Assembly: GCF_001938985.1 (NCBI RefSeq)
Contig: NZ_MKIN01000021.1
Location: forward strand, 496,001 to 560,000
Source of the DNA: Gillisella taibaishanensis
GTDB lineage: Bacteria; Pseudomonadota; Alphaproteobacteria; Rhizobiales; Rhizobiaceae
DNA length: 64,000 nucleotides
Reading direction: 5' to 3'
Under the pieces are notes generated by a model. It did no database searches. It saw only the letters and a list, made by a program, of their open reading frames with translations, and had not been told where the DNA came from. The translations under genes were made by a program, and so were the position numbers. Shown here piece by piece: positions 17,713 through 26,300 of this stretch (its first letter is position 1; each line of letters opens with the position of its first letter).

Positions 17713-18777
17713 ATGACGACGGCGGCAAATAAATCCATTCTCAGCTATTTCACCTGGGCATTCGTCGTCACTGTGGCCGGTCTCGCACTTGGTGCCTGGC
17801 TCGGCTGGTCGATGACAGGCACGATCGGCGGCCTGGCAACCGCATTCTTCATCTGCGCCGTTCTGGCGGTGCTGGAAATTTCGCTGTCCTTCGACAACGC
17901 CATCGTCAATGCCAACAAGCTCAAGGACATGACGCCGGCCTGGCAGCGCCGGTTCCTCACCTGGGGCATCGTCATTGCCGTGTTCGGCATGCGCATTGTG
18001 TTTCCGCTCGCCATTGTCGCCATAGCCGCTCATATCGGGCCGATCGAAGCGTTGATGCTCGCGGCAACCGAGCCTTCGGAATATGCACGGATCATGAACG
18101 AGGCCCATCTGCCGATCGCAGCCTTCGGTGGCACCTTTTTGATGATGGTCGGACTGAACTATTTCTTCGACCAGGAAAAGGACGTTCACTGGATCGCCGC
18201 GCTCGAGCGCCAGATGTCGCATTTCGCCAGCATCAAGGGGATCGAGATCGCCTTCGTTCTGGTCCTCATCCTGATCTTCACTTCGCTACTCGACGCCGCC
18301 GAAGCGACGACTTTCCTCTATAGTGCCATCTACGGCCTCTTGACCTTTCTGGCGATCGAATTGATCGGCAGCCTGCTGGATGCCTCGCAGAAGACCATGA
18401 GCACTGCGGCCAAAGGTGGCGTCGGTGCCTTCATCTATCTGGAAGTGCTGGACGCCAGCTTCTCCTTCGATGGTGTGATCGGCGCGTTTGCGCTGACGCA
18501 AAACCTGTTCGTCATCGCCATCGGCCTTGGCATCGGCGCCATGTATGTGCGCTCGATGACGATCATGCTGGTCGAAAAGGGCACGCTGGCGGAGTACCGA
18601 TATCTGGAACACGGCGCATTCTACGCCATCCTGATCCTGTCCGTGATCATGTATTGCCAGACCTTGATGCACATTCCCGAAGTGGTGACCGGACTTGGCG
18701 GGGCAACGTTGATCGGCATCTCCTTCTGGTCGTCCGTGCGCTATAACCGCAGGGAAAAGGCAGAAATCCAGGATTGA
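17713..18777 (+). CDS. TerC-superfamily membrane protein (DUF475)
   Basis: This 354-residue inner-membrane protein has about eight or nine hydrophobic segments. It carries two TerC-like repeats with buried acidic motifs, LEISLSFDNAIVNANKL near residue 58 and LEVLDASFSFDGVIGAFALTQN near residue 250. Such SFDNA/SFDG motifs define the TerC/DUF475 group, linked to metal ion (Mn or tellurite) homeostasis. The ATG at 17713 has GAGGTGG upstream, and the preceding in-frame stretch from 17632 is hydrophilic and not needed. It is followed by a strong hairpin. The transported ion is inferred from the family only. Confidence 0.85.
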   Translation: MTTAANKSILSYFTWAFVVTVAGLALGAWLGWSMTGTIGGLATAFFICAVLAVLEISLSFDNAIVNANKLKDMTPAWQRRFLTWGIVIAVFGMRIVFPLAIVAIAAHIGPIEALMLAATEPSEYARIMNEAHLPIAAFGGTFLMMVGLNYFFDQEKDVHWIAALERQMSHFASIKGIEIAFVLVLILIFTSLLDAAEATTFLYSAIYGLLTFLAIELIGSLLDASQKTMSTAAKGGVGAFIYLEVLDASFSFDGVIGAFALTQNLFVIAIGLGIGAMYVRSMTIMLVEKGTLAEYRYLEHGAFYAILILSVIMYCQTLMHIPEVVTGLGGATLIGISFWSSVRYNRREKAEIQD

Positions 18778-19471
18778 TTCGTGTGTTGGCACCAGCACGG
18801 CCACTGATATCGGCCCTGCTGGTGCCAAGCTCTAGCTAAAAATGCTTGATGACCACCAGCAGCATCGCGATGCGGCACATATCAGCGTTTCAGAACGACC
18901 GGTCATTTACAGTTGGTTTTCCTGAATGTTTTTCTTTCAGACACGCCGTGTTCACTAGGCACAGGCAGGCATATTCACGTATCGATTCTGTAAATGCCTT
19001 ATATTTCCAATAGGAATTTTACATTCGTCAGGCCTTTATCTACCAAATTTAAATGGAGATTAGGGGGGCGTTACCGCGCAATCAATGTCGAAACATCAGC
19101 CAAGGCTGTGTAACGCGCTGGAATAAACGGTAGATGATTTGAGGGATAACTTACCCAGGCTGACTTATGTGATCAGGTGATAAGCGCTTCATCTTGCTGC
19201 TAGGCACGAAGATGCGATGTGCCAGATTTGGCGACATCTGTTTGTTTTCATAGATCGTGGACACGAAAAGGGTTCGATGTGGCTCAAGCCATTTCGCTCA
19301 ATGCCCGAACTCGCCCATGTTTATGGAAGCAGATTTAAGAATATCCACGATCAATACTAGTTCGAGCCTCGGAGCCAGGAAAGCCTCGAAACAGACATGA
19401 GTGATAATTGGGATGTGATGTTCAGCATCGCGACGAAAGCAGCTTCATAGTTGCAGGAGGAGAATGCATAA
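18778..19471. other. 694-bp non-coding region before the SphA-like gene
   Basis: This is the longest gene-free stretch in the window. It begins with the long hairpin at 18786-18828 and then shows AT-rich, unstructured sequence with no open frame that has a ribosome site and family similarity. It could hold distant promoter elements for the gene at 19472 or an unrecognised small RNA; nothing more can be supported. Confidence 0.5.
18786..18828. terminator. long hairpin after the DUF475 gene
   Basis: A perfect 12-bp stem (TTGGCACCAGCA with TGCTGGTGCCAA) is extended, after one mismatch, by a GGCC/GGCC stem around a 9-base loop. No T tract follows on the plus strand, so it may be an mRNA 3-prime stabiliser or factor-assisted terminator. 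Confidence 0.5.
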
Positions 19472-20362
19472 ATGAAAAAAATAATTTTATCTGTGGGGAG
19501 CGCACTTCTCGCGACAGTCTGTTTTTCATCTGCCATGGCAGCGGAAAACGGAAATACGCAATATGCGCCCGGTGCTTCTCAATTTTATTCCGGCGCCATT
19601 CCACCTTTTGAAGGTTTGTACTTTCTATCGCAGACAAGCTATTATTGGGCCGATCGAACAAATGACGGCAAGGGTCATGAGATTCCGATCGATCTCGATG
19701 CCAAGGCAATGGTCGAGACGCTCCGCTTCCTGTACGTATCCGATATCCATCTCGGGAGCGCCCAGGTGTGGGGTCAGTTAATCGTTCCCCTGGTTCATCT
19801 CGATATTTCGAATTCCTTTGGTCATGGTGTCGACAACAACGTCGGCGATATCAGCACGACGCTCGGCCTTTCCTGGCATCTGGACCAGAAACAAGCCATC
19901 GTCATGGGCGTGGACCTCGCCATGCCCACAGGAACCTATGATAAGAACTCCTTCGCGAACACCGGCGTCAACCACTGGTCAGTTCAGCCGACAGCCGCCT
20001 ATCACTACTCCGATCCGGAGGGCCTCGAAGTGGCTGTTTCGGCTCGTCTTATCTTCAACACCAAAAATACCGACACCGACTACAGGACCGGTAACGAGTT
20101 CATTTTCGATTATGCGGCAGGGTGGAATATCGGCAAGGTGCGTCTGGGCGCAGTTGGCTACTACATCAAGCAGTTTACCGACGACACGGGTCCTGGCGTC
20201 GCTTCAGATGGCCATCGTGGCGAAGGGTTGGCAGTTGGGCCTTCCTTTACCTACAATTTCAATCCCGGCCTGAACGTCAGCGCATCATGGCAGCATGACG
20301 TTGTTGCCAAGAACCGTGGTGAAGGCAATAATCTTTGGGTGAACTTGGCGACCAAATTCTGA
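19472..20362 (+). CDS. SphA/MetA-like outer-membrane beta-barrel protein
   Basis: This 296-residue protein has a classic Sec signal (MKKIILSVGSALLATVCFSSAMA, cleaved near AMA-AEN). The mature chain is all beta, with alternating polar and aromatic residues, and ends in Phe as outer-membrane barrels do. It matches the Phenol_MetA_deg/SphA family, whose members have been linked to uptake of aromatic or long-chain hydrophobic compounds. The segment GLYFLSQTSYYWADRTNDGKG after the signal is typical. AGGAGGAG lies before the ATG. It has no operon partner, so its ligand cannot be guessed from context. Confidence 0.82.
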   Translation: MKKIILSVGSALLATVCFSSAMAAENGNTQYAPGASQFYSGAIPPFEGLYFLSQTSYYWADRTNDGKGHEIPIDLDAKAMVETLRFLYVSDIHLGSAQVWGQLIVPLVHLDISNSFGHGVDNNVGDISTTLGLSWHLDQKQAIVMGVDLAMPTGTYDKNSFANTGVNHWSVQPTAAYHYSDPEGLEVAVSARLIFNTKNTDTDYRTGNEFIFDYAAGWNIGKVRLGAVGYYIKQFTDDTGPGVASDGHRGEGLAVGPSFTYNFNPGLNVSASWQHDVVAKNRGEGNNLWVNLATKF

Positions 20363-20413
20363 TCGTCTCGGGCAATTGGTGAGGGCAGTATCTAGATCTA
20401 GCCCCGCCCATTC

Positions 20414-20448
20414 ACGCCGCGCCACCGATCTCCGGGCGCGGCGTCTTT
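20414..20448 (+). terminator. hairpin after the SphA-like gene
   Basis: A 10-bp GC-rich stem, ACGCCGCGCC at 20414-20423 pairing with 20435-20444, is followed by CTTTC. It lies between convergent genes. Confidence 0.55.
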
Positions 20449-20470
20449 CGTGCTGGCCATAGCGCCTGTC

Positions 20471-20983
20471 TTAAACCTTTGCCGTTTCACCACTTTCCTT
20501 CAATGCGGCAAAGCGCGTTGTCACACCGCGTAGGTTATCGTCCAGCCAGCGCGCCATCGACTCCTCCTCTTTGAGGTTGGCCTGCAAAGCGGCGGTCGCC
20601 TGACCATGACCACCCAGTTCGGCCAGAACCAGCAGCGACTTATAAGCCGCAATTTCGAAATGCTCGAAAGCGAAGTTGGCGAAGGAGTTCTTCAGGATCT
20701 CGTCACCCGCCATCGTGTGGCCCATGGCAGCCATGCTGCCGGTGAAGGACAGTGCCATATCTTTTAGGGCGGAATTGTCGGAGCCGAAGCGGTCGAGAAG
20801 TTCATCGAGCCTGGCGATCTGGCCTTCGGTCTCGGTGATATGCAACTCCAGCCGACGGGCAACTTCCGGATAGTTTTCAATGCGTTTGACCTGTGGACGC
20901 ATGATGGAGAGCGCCTGCTCTTCCATCGCGTGGGCATTTTTCAAACCGGTGATAATCAGGTTGTCATGATGGGCATCAGCCAT
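20471..20983 (-). CDS. DUF892 / YciE-like ferritin-like protein
   Basis: This 170-residue, helix-rich protein belongs to the DUF892 (YciE/YciF) group of ferritin-like four-helix bundles, often linked to stress responses. Family features are the opening LIITGLKNAHAMEEQALSIM, an E-x6-H-type helix (LELHITETEGQIARLDELL), and FEHFEIAAYKSLLVLAELGG. The repeated Glu/His pairs are candidate di-iron ligands, but bound metal is not proven for the family. It is the last gene of a same-strand group but is separated from DoxX by 192 bp of repeats, so it may have its own promoter. Confidence 0.88.
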   Translation of the reverse strand: MADAHHDNLIITGLKNAHAMEEQALSIMRPQVKRIENYPEVARRLELHITETEGQIARLDELLDRFGSDNSALKDMALSFTGSMAAMGHTMAGDEILKNSFANFAFEHFEIAAYKSLLVLAELGGHGQATAALQANLKEEESMARWLDDNLRGVTTRFAALKESGETAKV

Positions 20984-21072
20984 GGCAGTTCTCCATTTGG
21001 GTCTGGTCTCCCAATAGAATTTCCGATCCTTGGTTCCCTGACGTCATCCTGGAGTGGCGGGCATTGCGCCGT

Positions 21073-21178
21073 TAAAGCGTGTCGCAGTGAGTAGGATTCA
21101 CGGCGACACGCTTTAGCTCTTCTTTTGTTGCATGTACGTTATCGTTTAATTGCGGGCAATTAAACGCGACATGCTTTA
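21073..21178. repeat. compound palindromic intergenic repeat
   Basis: The block holds a perfect 13-bp inverted repeat (TAAAGCGTGTCGC at 21073-21085 with 21103-21115). A second perfect stem follows (GTTTAATTGC at 21144-21153 with 21156-21165). A third near-copy, GCGACATGCTTTA, at 21166-21178 differs by one base and overlaps the DoxX stop. Similar AAAGCRTGTCGCG palindromes are familiar from rhizobial intergenic regions. Confidence 0.65.
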
Positions 21179-21604
21179 GATCCGCCGCACCCGGTCCGTG
21201 ATCGCAACGACAACGAAGGCGCCCACAAGACCGATATGTTCGAAGAAGCCATTCATAGCCATGGCGCGATCAGGCCCGACCGGGACCTCCCAGAAACGCA
21301 AGGCAAGAAAGGTTGCCATCAGCGTAAAGCCGGCAAGCGCCAGCGCCGCCGCCCAGCGCAACACGCCTGAAATGACCAGAGCCGACATGACAAGTTCGAA
21401 GACAATCACCCCGACAGCGAACACCGGGGCGGGGTGCAGACCGAAATGCGTCATTTCACCGATGGCGCCATTGAAGTCAGCGATCTTGACAAGGGGTCCC
21501 TGAATATAGGCCGAGCAAAGCGCCGTCAGCGCCAGGCGGTAGACAAGCGGAGAAGCAAGCACTGTCGGCTTAGGCTGCTGCACTTTCTTGGAAATCGTGG
21601 TCAT
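21176..21604 (-). CDS. DoxX-family membrane protein
   Basis: This 142-residue protein has four hydrophobic helices and fits the DoxX family. It has LTALCSAYIQGPLVKIADFNGAIGEMTHFGLHPAPVFAVGVIVFEL, with the family-typical helix and amphipathic G-rich loop, then two further membrane helices. DoxX proteins are thought to be part of membrane redox or thiosulfate metabolism, but function is uncertain. The ATG at 21604 has GAAGGAT upstream; the much longer frame to 21916 overlaps the amidohydrolase and is rejected. It lies 34 bp after the amidohydrolase and ends that operon. Confidence 0.82.
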   Translation of the reverse strand: MTTISKKVQQPKPTVLASPLVYRLALTALCSAYIQGPLVKIADFNGAIGEMTHFGLHPAPVFAVGVIVFELVMSALVISGVLRWAAALALAGFTLMATFLALRFWEVPVGPDRAMAMNGFFEHIGLVGAFVVVAITDRVRRI

Positions 21605-21638
21605 GGTTCTATCCTTCGATATAGCGGCTCGCGCCCTG

Positions 21639-23516
21639 TCAAACCGCCCAGCAGGAGCAGCCAAGCGCACCGAAAAAGCCCTTGAGATCAGCGATCGGCA
21701 GCTTAGACGTCCAGGCGCCGGCGTGGTCATGACCATGAACGCCGCAATCTTGAGCGCAACCACAGGACGCAATCGCCGTACGGCGCAGCGAGTGACGGCC
21801 TGCCCCTTCAGGATCGCCCCAGGCAGCATAGCCACCGAAGGTGCGGACGGGCGACCAGTCGGGCATCGCAGGCGGCACATCGCTTTCATCGCACTTGGCG
21901 AAATCGCCGGCGCCAAACACGATCTTGCCGCCGACCATGGTGAGGTCGGATGTCAGGAAGGAGATCTCGTCCTCGGCGCAGGCGAAGAAATCTTTGCTCG
22001 GTACCACGAGATCGGCAAACTGGCCTTGCTCGATCCGGCCCTTCTTGCCCTCCTCGTTGGAGAACCAGGTGACGTTTTCCGTCCACATCCGAAGTGCCGT
22101 CTCGCGATCCAGACAATTGGCGCGCGGATAGAGATGCATGCCGCCGACGGTCTTGCCTGTTATCATCCAGGCCAGAGATACCCATGGATTATAGGAGGCG
22201 ACACGGGTGGCATCGGTACCGGCAGAAACCTTCACGCCCTTTTCGAGCATTTTTGCCACCGGAGGCGTTGCTTCGGCAGCACCTAGGCCGTAGCGCTCGA
22301 CGAAATATTCGCCTTGATAGGCCATTCGGTGCTGAACGGCGATGCCGCCGCCAAGAGCAGCCACGCGATCGATCGAGCGGTCGGAAATCGTTTCGGCATG
22401 GTCGAAGAACCAGTTGATGCCCTCGAGCGGAATATCCTGATTGACCTTTTCGAAGACGTCGAGCGCCCGCGAAATAGTCTCGTCATAGGTGGCATGCAGG
22501 CGCCAGGGCCAGCGGTTTTGCGCAAGAATACGCACGACCTCTTCCAGCTCGCCTTCCATTTCCGGCGGCATATCAGGGCGAGGCTGACGGAAGTCCTCGA
22601 AATCTGCGGCAGAAAACACCAGCATCTCGCCAGCACCATTGTGGCGGAAATAATCGTTGCCCTGCTTGTACTTGACCGATTGCGTCCAGGCGAGAAAGTC
22701 CTCCTTCTCAGCCTTCGGCTTTTGGGTAAACAGATTATAGGCCAGCCTGACGGTCATCTGGCCAGCATCGGCCAACTGCTGGATAACGGCATAATCATCG
22801 GGATAATTCTGAAACCCGCCGCCAGCATCGATGACGCCGGTCACACCCAGCCGGTTGAGCTCGCGCAGGAAGTGGCGCGTCGAATTGACCTGGTACTCGA
22901 GGGGCAGCTTCGGCCCCTTGGCCAAGGTGGAATAGAGAATGCCGGCATTGGGCTTGGCCAGCAGCAGGCCGCTCGGATTGCCGGCGGCATCGCGGATTAT
23001 CTCCCCACCAGGTGGGTTGGGCGTATCTTTGTTATAGCCGACGGCGCGAAGCGCCGCACCGTTCAACAGCGCCCGGTCATAAAGGTGCAGAAGGAAAACC
23101 GGGGTATCAGGGGCAACCGCATTGATCTCTTCGATGGTCGGCAGCCGCTTTTCGGCAAATTGGTGCTCGGTGAACCCGCCGACGACGCGCACCCATTGTG
23201 GTGCGGGCGTAACGGCCACCTGCTGCCTGAGCATGTCCATCGCATCCGCCAGCGAGCGCACCCCGTCCCACCGCAGCTCCATATTGAAGTTCAAGCCACC
23301 GCGAATGACGTGGGTATGGTTGTCGATCAGCCCAGGCAGAACGCGTTTGCCTTTCAGATCGATCAGCTTCGTCTCCGGCCCCTTGAAAGCCATGATCTCC
23401 TGGTCGTGACCGACGGCAAGAAATACGCCGTCCTTGATCGCCACGGCACTGGCCGTTGGATTGGTGCGGTCAAGCGTCGTGAAAAGACCGTGGTGCAAAA
23501 TGAGGTCGGCGATCAT
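21639..23516 (-). CDS. YtcJ-like amidohydrolase with Cys/His-rich C-terminal tail
   Basis: This 625-residue metal-dependent hydrolase is of the amidohydrolase-3 (YtcJ) group. It begins MIADLILHHGLFTTLDRTNP and carries the metal-binding DNHTH after LPGLI. Further metal or active-site segments are RLHATYDET, FFDHAET and SAGTDATR near the end of the barrel. The C-terminal roughly 50 residues are unusual: CGCAQDC, then HGHDH, and a final GCSCWAV. Such a tail is not part of the catalytic barrel and may bind metal or form disulfides. The ATG at 23516 is used rather than 23552. It is in an operon with a cysteine hydrolase, XapX and DoxX. The substrate is unknown. Confidence 0.86.
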   Translation of the reverse strand: MIADLILHHGLFTTLDRTNPTASAVAIKDGVFLAVGHDQEIMAFKGPETKLIDLKGKRVLPGLIDNHTHVIRGGLNFNMELRWDGVRSLADAMDMLRQQVAVTPAPQWVRVVGGFTEHQFAEKRLPTIEEINAVAPDTPVFLLHLYDRALLNGAALRAVGYNKDTPNPPGGEIIRDAAGNPSGLLLAKPNAGILYSTLAKGPKLPLEYQVNSTRHFLRELNRLGVTGVIDAGGGFQNYPDDYAVIQQLADAGQMTVRLAYNLFTQKPKAEKEDFLAWTQSVKYKQGNDYFRHNGAGEMLVFSAADFEDFRQPRPDMPPEMEGELEEVVRILAQNRWPWRLHATYDETISRALDVFEKVNQDIPLEGINWFFDHAETISDRSIDRVAALGGGIAVQHRMAYQGEYFVERYGLGAAEATPPVAKMLEKGVKVSAGTDATRVASYNPWVSLAWMITGKTVGGMHLYPRANCLDRETALRMWTENVTWFSNEEGKKGRIEQGQFADLVVPSKDFFACAEDEISFLTSDLTMVGGKIVFGAGDFAKCDESDVPPAMPDWSPVRTFGGYAAWGDPEGAGRHSLRRTAIASCGCAQDCGVHGHDHAGAWTSKLPIADLKGFFGALGCSCWAV

Positions 23517-23572
23517 GGCTGGAGCTCCAGATGGCGAGATGGTTGGGATCAAAAATATCGGCGGAGCGAGGC

Positions 23573-23842
23573 TCAGCTCTTGTCAGACAGACTGCTGCCA
23601 GGAGTAGGATTTCCCTTGGGCAGATGACCGAACATATGGGGCTTGACCTGATTGAGCCAGGAAACGGCAGCCGGCTCCTTGTTGAGCATGGTCTTGGCGA
23701 AGGGCACGATCTGCTCACCCACGAGAATACCAAGAAGTCCGACCAACGCCACGATGGGTGGAGCCGGCGACCGGACATTGATGAGACTGTAGATAATGCC
23801 GACTAGGACCCCGGCGGCAAGCGACAGCAAATAGACTTTCAT
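23573..23842 (-). CDS. XapX-domain small membrane protein
   Basis: This 89-residue protein starts MKVYLLSLAAGVLVGIIYSLINVRSPAPPIVALVGLLGILVGEQ. The two membrane helices around the RSPAPP turn are the XapX-domain signature. Function is unknown; the name comes from a gene in the xanthosine operon. GAGGAAAAG precedes the ATG at 23842. It is placed between the cysteine hydrolase and amidohydrolase genes on the same strand, and this grouping suggests a shared small-molecule catabolic or detoxification pathway. The C-terminal 25 residues are hydrophilic. Confidence 0.88.
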   Translation of the reverse strand: MKVYLLSLAAGVLVGIIYSLINVRSPAPPIVALVGLLGILVGEQIVPFAKTMLNKEPAAVSWLNQVKPHMFGHLPKGNPTPGSSLSDKS

Positions 23843-23899
23843 GATCTTTTCCTCGGTTGGGAGAGGCGCAGGCATCTCGCGCCTGCGCCTCGTCTGAGA

Positions 23900-24556
23900 T
23901 CAGTGACCTTCCGAGGCACCGAACATGGTCTTGGCATAGATGATGCCCAGACCGTAGGCGCCACCGAACTTCTTGGCGATGCCTGTGGTCATGTCGTAGG
24001 TTTCGGTACGAGCCCAATCGCGCTGCAGTTCCAGCATATATTGCAGCGACGTTATCGGCTGTACGCCCAGCGCGACCATACGATCCATGGCGCGATTATG
24101 GGCTTCCTCAGAGACGTCTCCGCAGGCATCGGCGATAACATAGACTTCGAAGCCCTGATCAAGAGCCGATAGCGCCGGACCGACGATGCAGACACTGGTC
24201 CAGAGACCAGAAAGCACAATCCGCTTTTTGCCTATGCGGTTGACCTCTTCAATCACCTTGGCATCTTCCCAGGTATTCATTGATGTCCGGTCGAGCAGCG
24301 CCTGCCCCGGAAACGCATCCGTGATCTCGCTAAACATTGGGCCGGAAAAACTCTTTTCCGCAACTGTCGTCAATATTGTTGAAACGCCAAAGCCCTTGGC
24401 AGCATTGGCCACCAGGGCAGCGTTGTTGCGCAGGTTCACCGCGTCGATGCTCTTGGTCGCGAAAGACATCTGCGACTGGAAGTCGATCATCAGCAGAATG
24501 TGATCCTGGGGAGCGAGCAGCTTTGCGCCCGGCGTCGGTGTGGCGGTGGTGTTCAT
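23900..24556 (-). CDS. isochorismatase-fold cysteine hydrolase (YcaC-like)
   Basis: This 218-residue hydrolase has the isochorismatase fold. The catalytic Asp is D25 in LLMIDFQSQMSF and the nucleophile Cys is C123 in LSGLWTSVCIVG, matching the YcaC-like group. The segment NTWEDAKVIEEVNRIGKKRIVL precedes the nucleophile as in the family. The ATG at 24556 has AGAGGAA ahead of it; upstream frame to 24790 is in the promoter region. It is the first gene of the minus-strand operon with XapX, YtcJ-like amidohydrolase and DoxX. A nitrogen-carbon bond substrate is likely but unidentified. Confidence 0.9.
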   Translation of the reverse strand: MNTTATPTPGAKLLAPQDHILLMIDFQSQMSFATKSIDAVNLRNNAALVANAAKGFGVSTILTTVAEKSFSGPMFSEITDAFPGQALLDRTSMNTWEDAKVIEEVNRIGKKRIVLSGLWTSVCIVGPALSALDQGFEVYVIADACGDVSEEAHNRAMDRMVALGVQPITSLQYMLELQRDWARTETYDMTTGIAKKFGGAYGLGIIYAKTMFGASEGH

Positions 24557-24928
24557 GAAATTCCTCTCTGGACATCGTAAAGTACGAGATGTCAGGCCGT
24601 TATGAAGCATGATCGTCCGCGGCTCTTGTCGGGGACTTCGCGGTTTGGACGTTTCCACTGCCTTGAGGGCAGACTGAGTTGCCTCCGAAGAAAGCCCCCC
24701 GAAAAGAGCAGCAGGCCCTTTACAATCCCCAGATTGGCGGTATCGACCAAGGGCAAATCCTCTTGCGGCATTATGAACTAACTGGTACAAACAAAATCAT
24801 TGGAGATAAGGACGTGGGGAGAGCACGTCCTTGAGCACCACCGAAAGGCGAAATCTCGATGCATCGGCCAACAGGCCGCGTGCGATCAGACACGCCTATG
24901 GCTGCACCGCGGAGGCTTGGGAGGAGAT
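24557..24928. other. 372-bp divergent region before the ABC importer operon
   Basis: No gene is seen here. It contains the 22-bp element at 24771-24792 that recurs in the tetR/quiC gap, and a ribosome site GGGAGGAG just before 24929. Frames reading through it from either side lack initiation signals. Confidence 0.6.
24771..24792. promoter_or_regulatory. candidate TetR operator before the ABC importer operon
   Basis: The core AACTAACTGGTACA lies in a 22-bp window that matches 15 of 22 bases of the element at 30006-30027. Four of the seven differences are transitions in the middle. Both share TTAT, AAC and GTACA at the same spacing. It may be bound by the TetR protein encoded at 29281-29976. 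Confidence 0.5.
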
Positions 24929-25597
24929 ATGCCGTATAGTCTCGACTTTTCCGTCGTCATCGAGCGGCTGCCGGAACTGCTTTTGGCATGCCTTGCAACG
25001 ATCGGCCTTGCTATCGCAGGCATGTCGCTTGCAACGGTCATCGGCCTGCTCGGCGTGGTCGCAAGACGCTCGCGTCTGCCGGCGCTTCGGGCGGTTGTCA
25101 TCGGCTTCGTCGAGGTGATCCGCAACACGCCCTTCCTCGTGCAGATCTTCTTCATTTTCTTCGCGCTGCCGCAATTCGGTATCCGGCTCAATCCAACCGT
25201 CACGGCCATTGTTGCCCTTGGCCTTAACGGTGGCGCCTATGCAATCGAGATCATCAGGGGCGGCGTCGACGCCATTCCGAAAGGTCAGGTCGAGGCCGGT
25301 CTGGCGCTTGGCCTGCATCGTGCGCAGATCCTGCGCCACATCATCCTGAAGCCTGCTCTGCGTGCGGTCTATCCGTCTCTGACCAGCCAGTTCGTGATGC
25401 TGACGCTGACGACATCCGTCTGCACCTCGATTGCCGCCTACGAGCTGACATCAGTTGCCCAGAAGATCGAGGCAGACACCTTCCGCTCCTTCGAGGTCTA
25501 TTTCTCGATCACCGTGCTCTACCTGATCATTTCCTCGCTGATGATGGGAGTTTTCGCCGTCATTTCCCGCATGTTCTTCAGTTATCCGGTCAAGTGA
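24929..25597 (+). CDS. polar-amino-acid-type ABC importer, permease 1
   Basis: This 222-residue PAAT-family permease begins MPYSLDFSVVIERLPELLLACLATIGLAI. It carries the family segments GFVEVIRNTPFLVQIFFIFFALP and the EAA-type coupling loop GQVEAGLALGLHRAQILRHIILKPALRAVYP. About five membrane helices are visible. The start at 24929 has GGGAGGAG upstream. It is first of four ABC genes (two permeases, binding protein, ATPase) closely followed by aroE and aroQ. The family usually imports amino acids, but the downstream enzymes point to quinate or shikimate as possible cargo. Confidence 0.9.
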   Translation: MPYSLDFSVVIERLPELLLACLATIGLAIAGMSLATVIGLLGVVARRSRLPALRAVVIGFVEVIRNTPFLVQIFFIFFALPQFGIRLNPTVTAIVALGLNGGAYAIEIIRGGVDAIPKGQVEAGLALGLHRAQILRHIILKPALRAVYPSLTSQFVMLTLTTSVCTSIAAYELTSVAQKIEADTFRSFEVYFSITVLYLIISSLMMGVFAVISRMFFSYPVK

Positions 25598-25604
25598 GGC
25601 AGTC

Positions 25605-26255
25605 ATGGCATCTATCGGACCCAATGAACTGTTCTTCCTGATGCAAGGGCTGAAGTGGACGCTGGCGCTGACGGCAATCGGCTTTGTTGGCGGCGGGGTG
25701 TTCGGCCTCCTGGTCGCCTTGGCACGTGTTGCCGAAAGTGCCGTGCTGCGCAACGCGACGGTCGCCTACATCGCCATATTTCAGGGCACGCCGCTCTTGA
25801 TGCAGTTGTTCGTCGTTTACTACGGCGTCGCGCTGCTCGGCATCGACATCGATGCGTGGATCGCCGTCGCCATCGCCTTCACTCTACATGCCAGTGCCTT
25901 TCTCGGAGAAATCTGGCGCGGTGGCATCCAGGCGGTTCCGAAGGGCCAGACTGAAGCGGCCAAGGCGCTCGGTCTGCACTATGTCTCGATCATGAAGGAC
26001 GTCGTCCTGCCGCAGGCGCTCAAAATCTCGCTACCCGCGACCATTGGCTTCCTGGTGCAGCTGATCAAGGGCACCTCGCTTGCCGCCATTGTCGGCTTTG
26101 TCGAATTGTCGCGTGCCGGACAAATCGTCTCCAACCAGACCTACCGACCGCTGATGGTCTTTGCCATCGTCGGACTGATCTATTTCCTGATCTGCTGGCC
26201 CCTGTCGCTCTGGGGTGCGCGCAAGGAGAAGCGGCTGCAGACGGCAGCCCGTTAA
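25605..26255 (+). CDS. polar-amino-acid-type ABC importer, permease 2
   Basis: This 216-residue PAAT-family permease is paired with the preceding gene 7 bp upstream. Motifs include VAYIAIFQGTPLLMQLFVVYYG and the coupling loop PKGQTEAAKALGLHYVSIMKDVVLPQALKISLPATIGFLVQLIKGTSLA. The hydrophobic profile shows about five helices, and the C-terminus ends in a basic cytoplasmic stretch (GARKEKRLQTAAR). Two different permeases with one ATPase is the normal heterodimer layout of this family. Confidence 0.92.
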   Translation: MASIGPNELFFLMQGLKWTLALTAIGFVGGGVFGLLVALARVAESAVLRNATVAYIAIFQGTPLLMQLFVVYYGVALLGIDIDAWIAVAIAFTLHASAFLGEIWRGGIQAVPKGQTEAAKALGLHYVSIMKDVVLPQALKISLPATIGFLVQLIKGTSLAAIVGFVELSRAGQIVSNQTYRPLMVFAIVGLIYFLICWPLSLWGARKEKRLQTAAR

Positions 26256-26300
26256 CACCTGAAGACAGAAACATCTCATCAGCTTTGTAAGGAGGAGCAA

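Noticed and set aside
21605..21916. N-terminal extension of the DoxX protein by 104 residues
   Set aside because: The extension is antisense-like sequence inside the amidohydrolase gene; the ATG at 21604 has a good ribosome site and gives a standard DoxX length.
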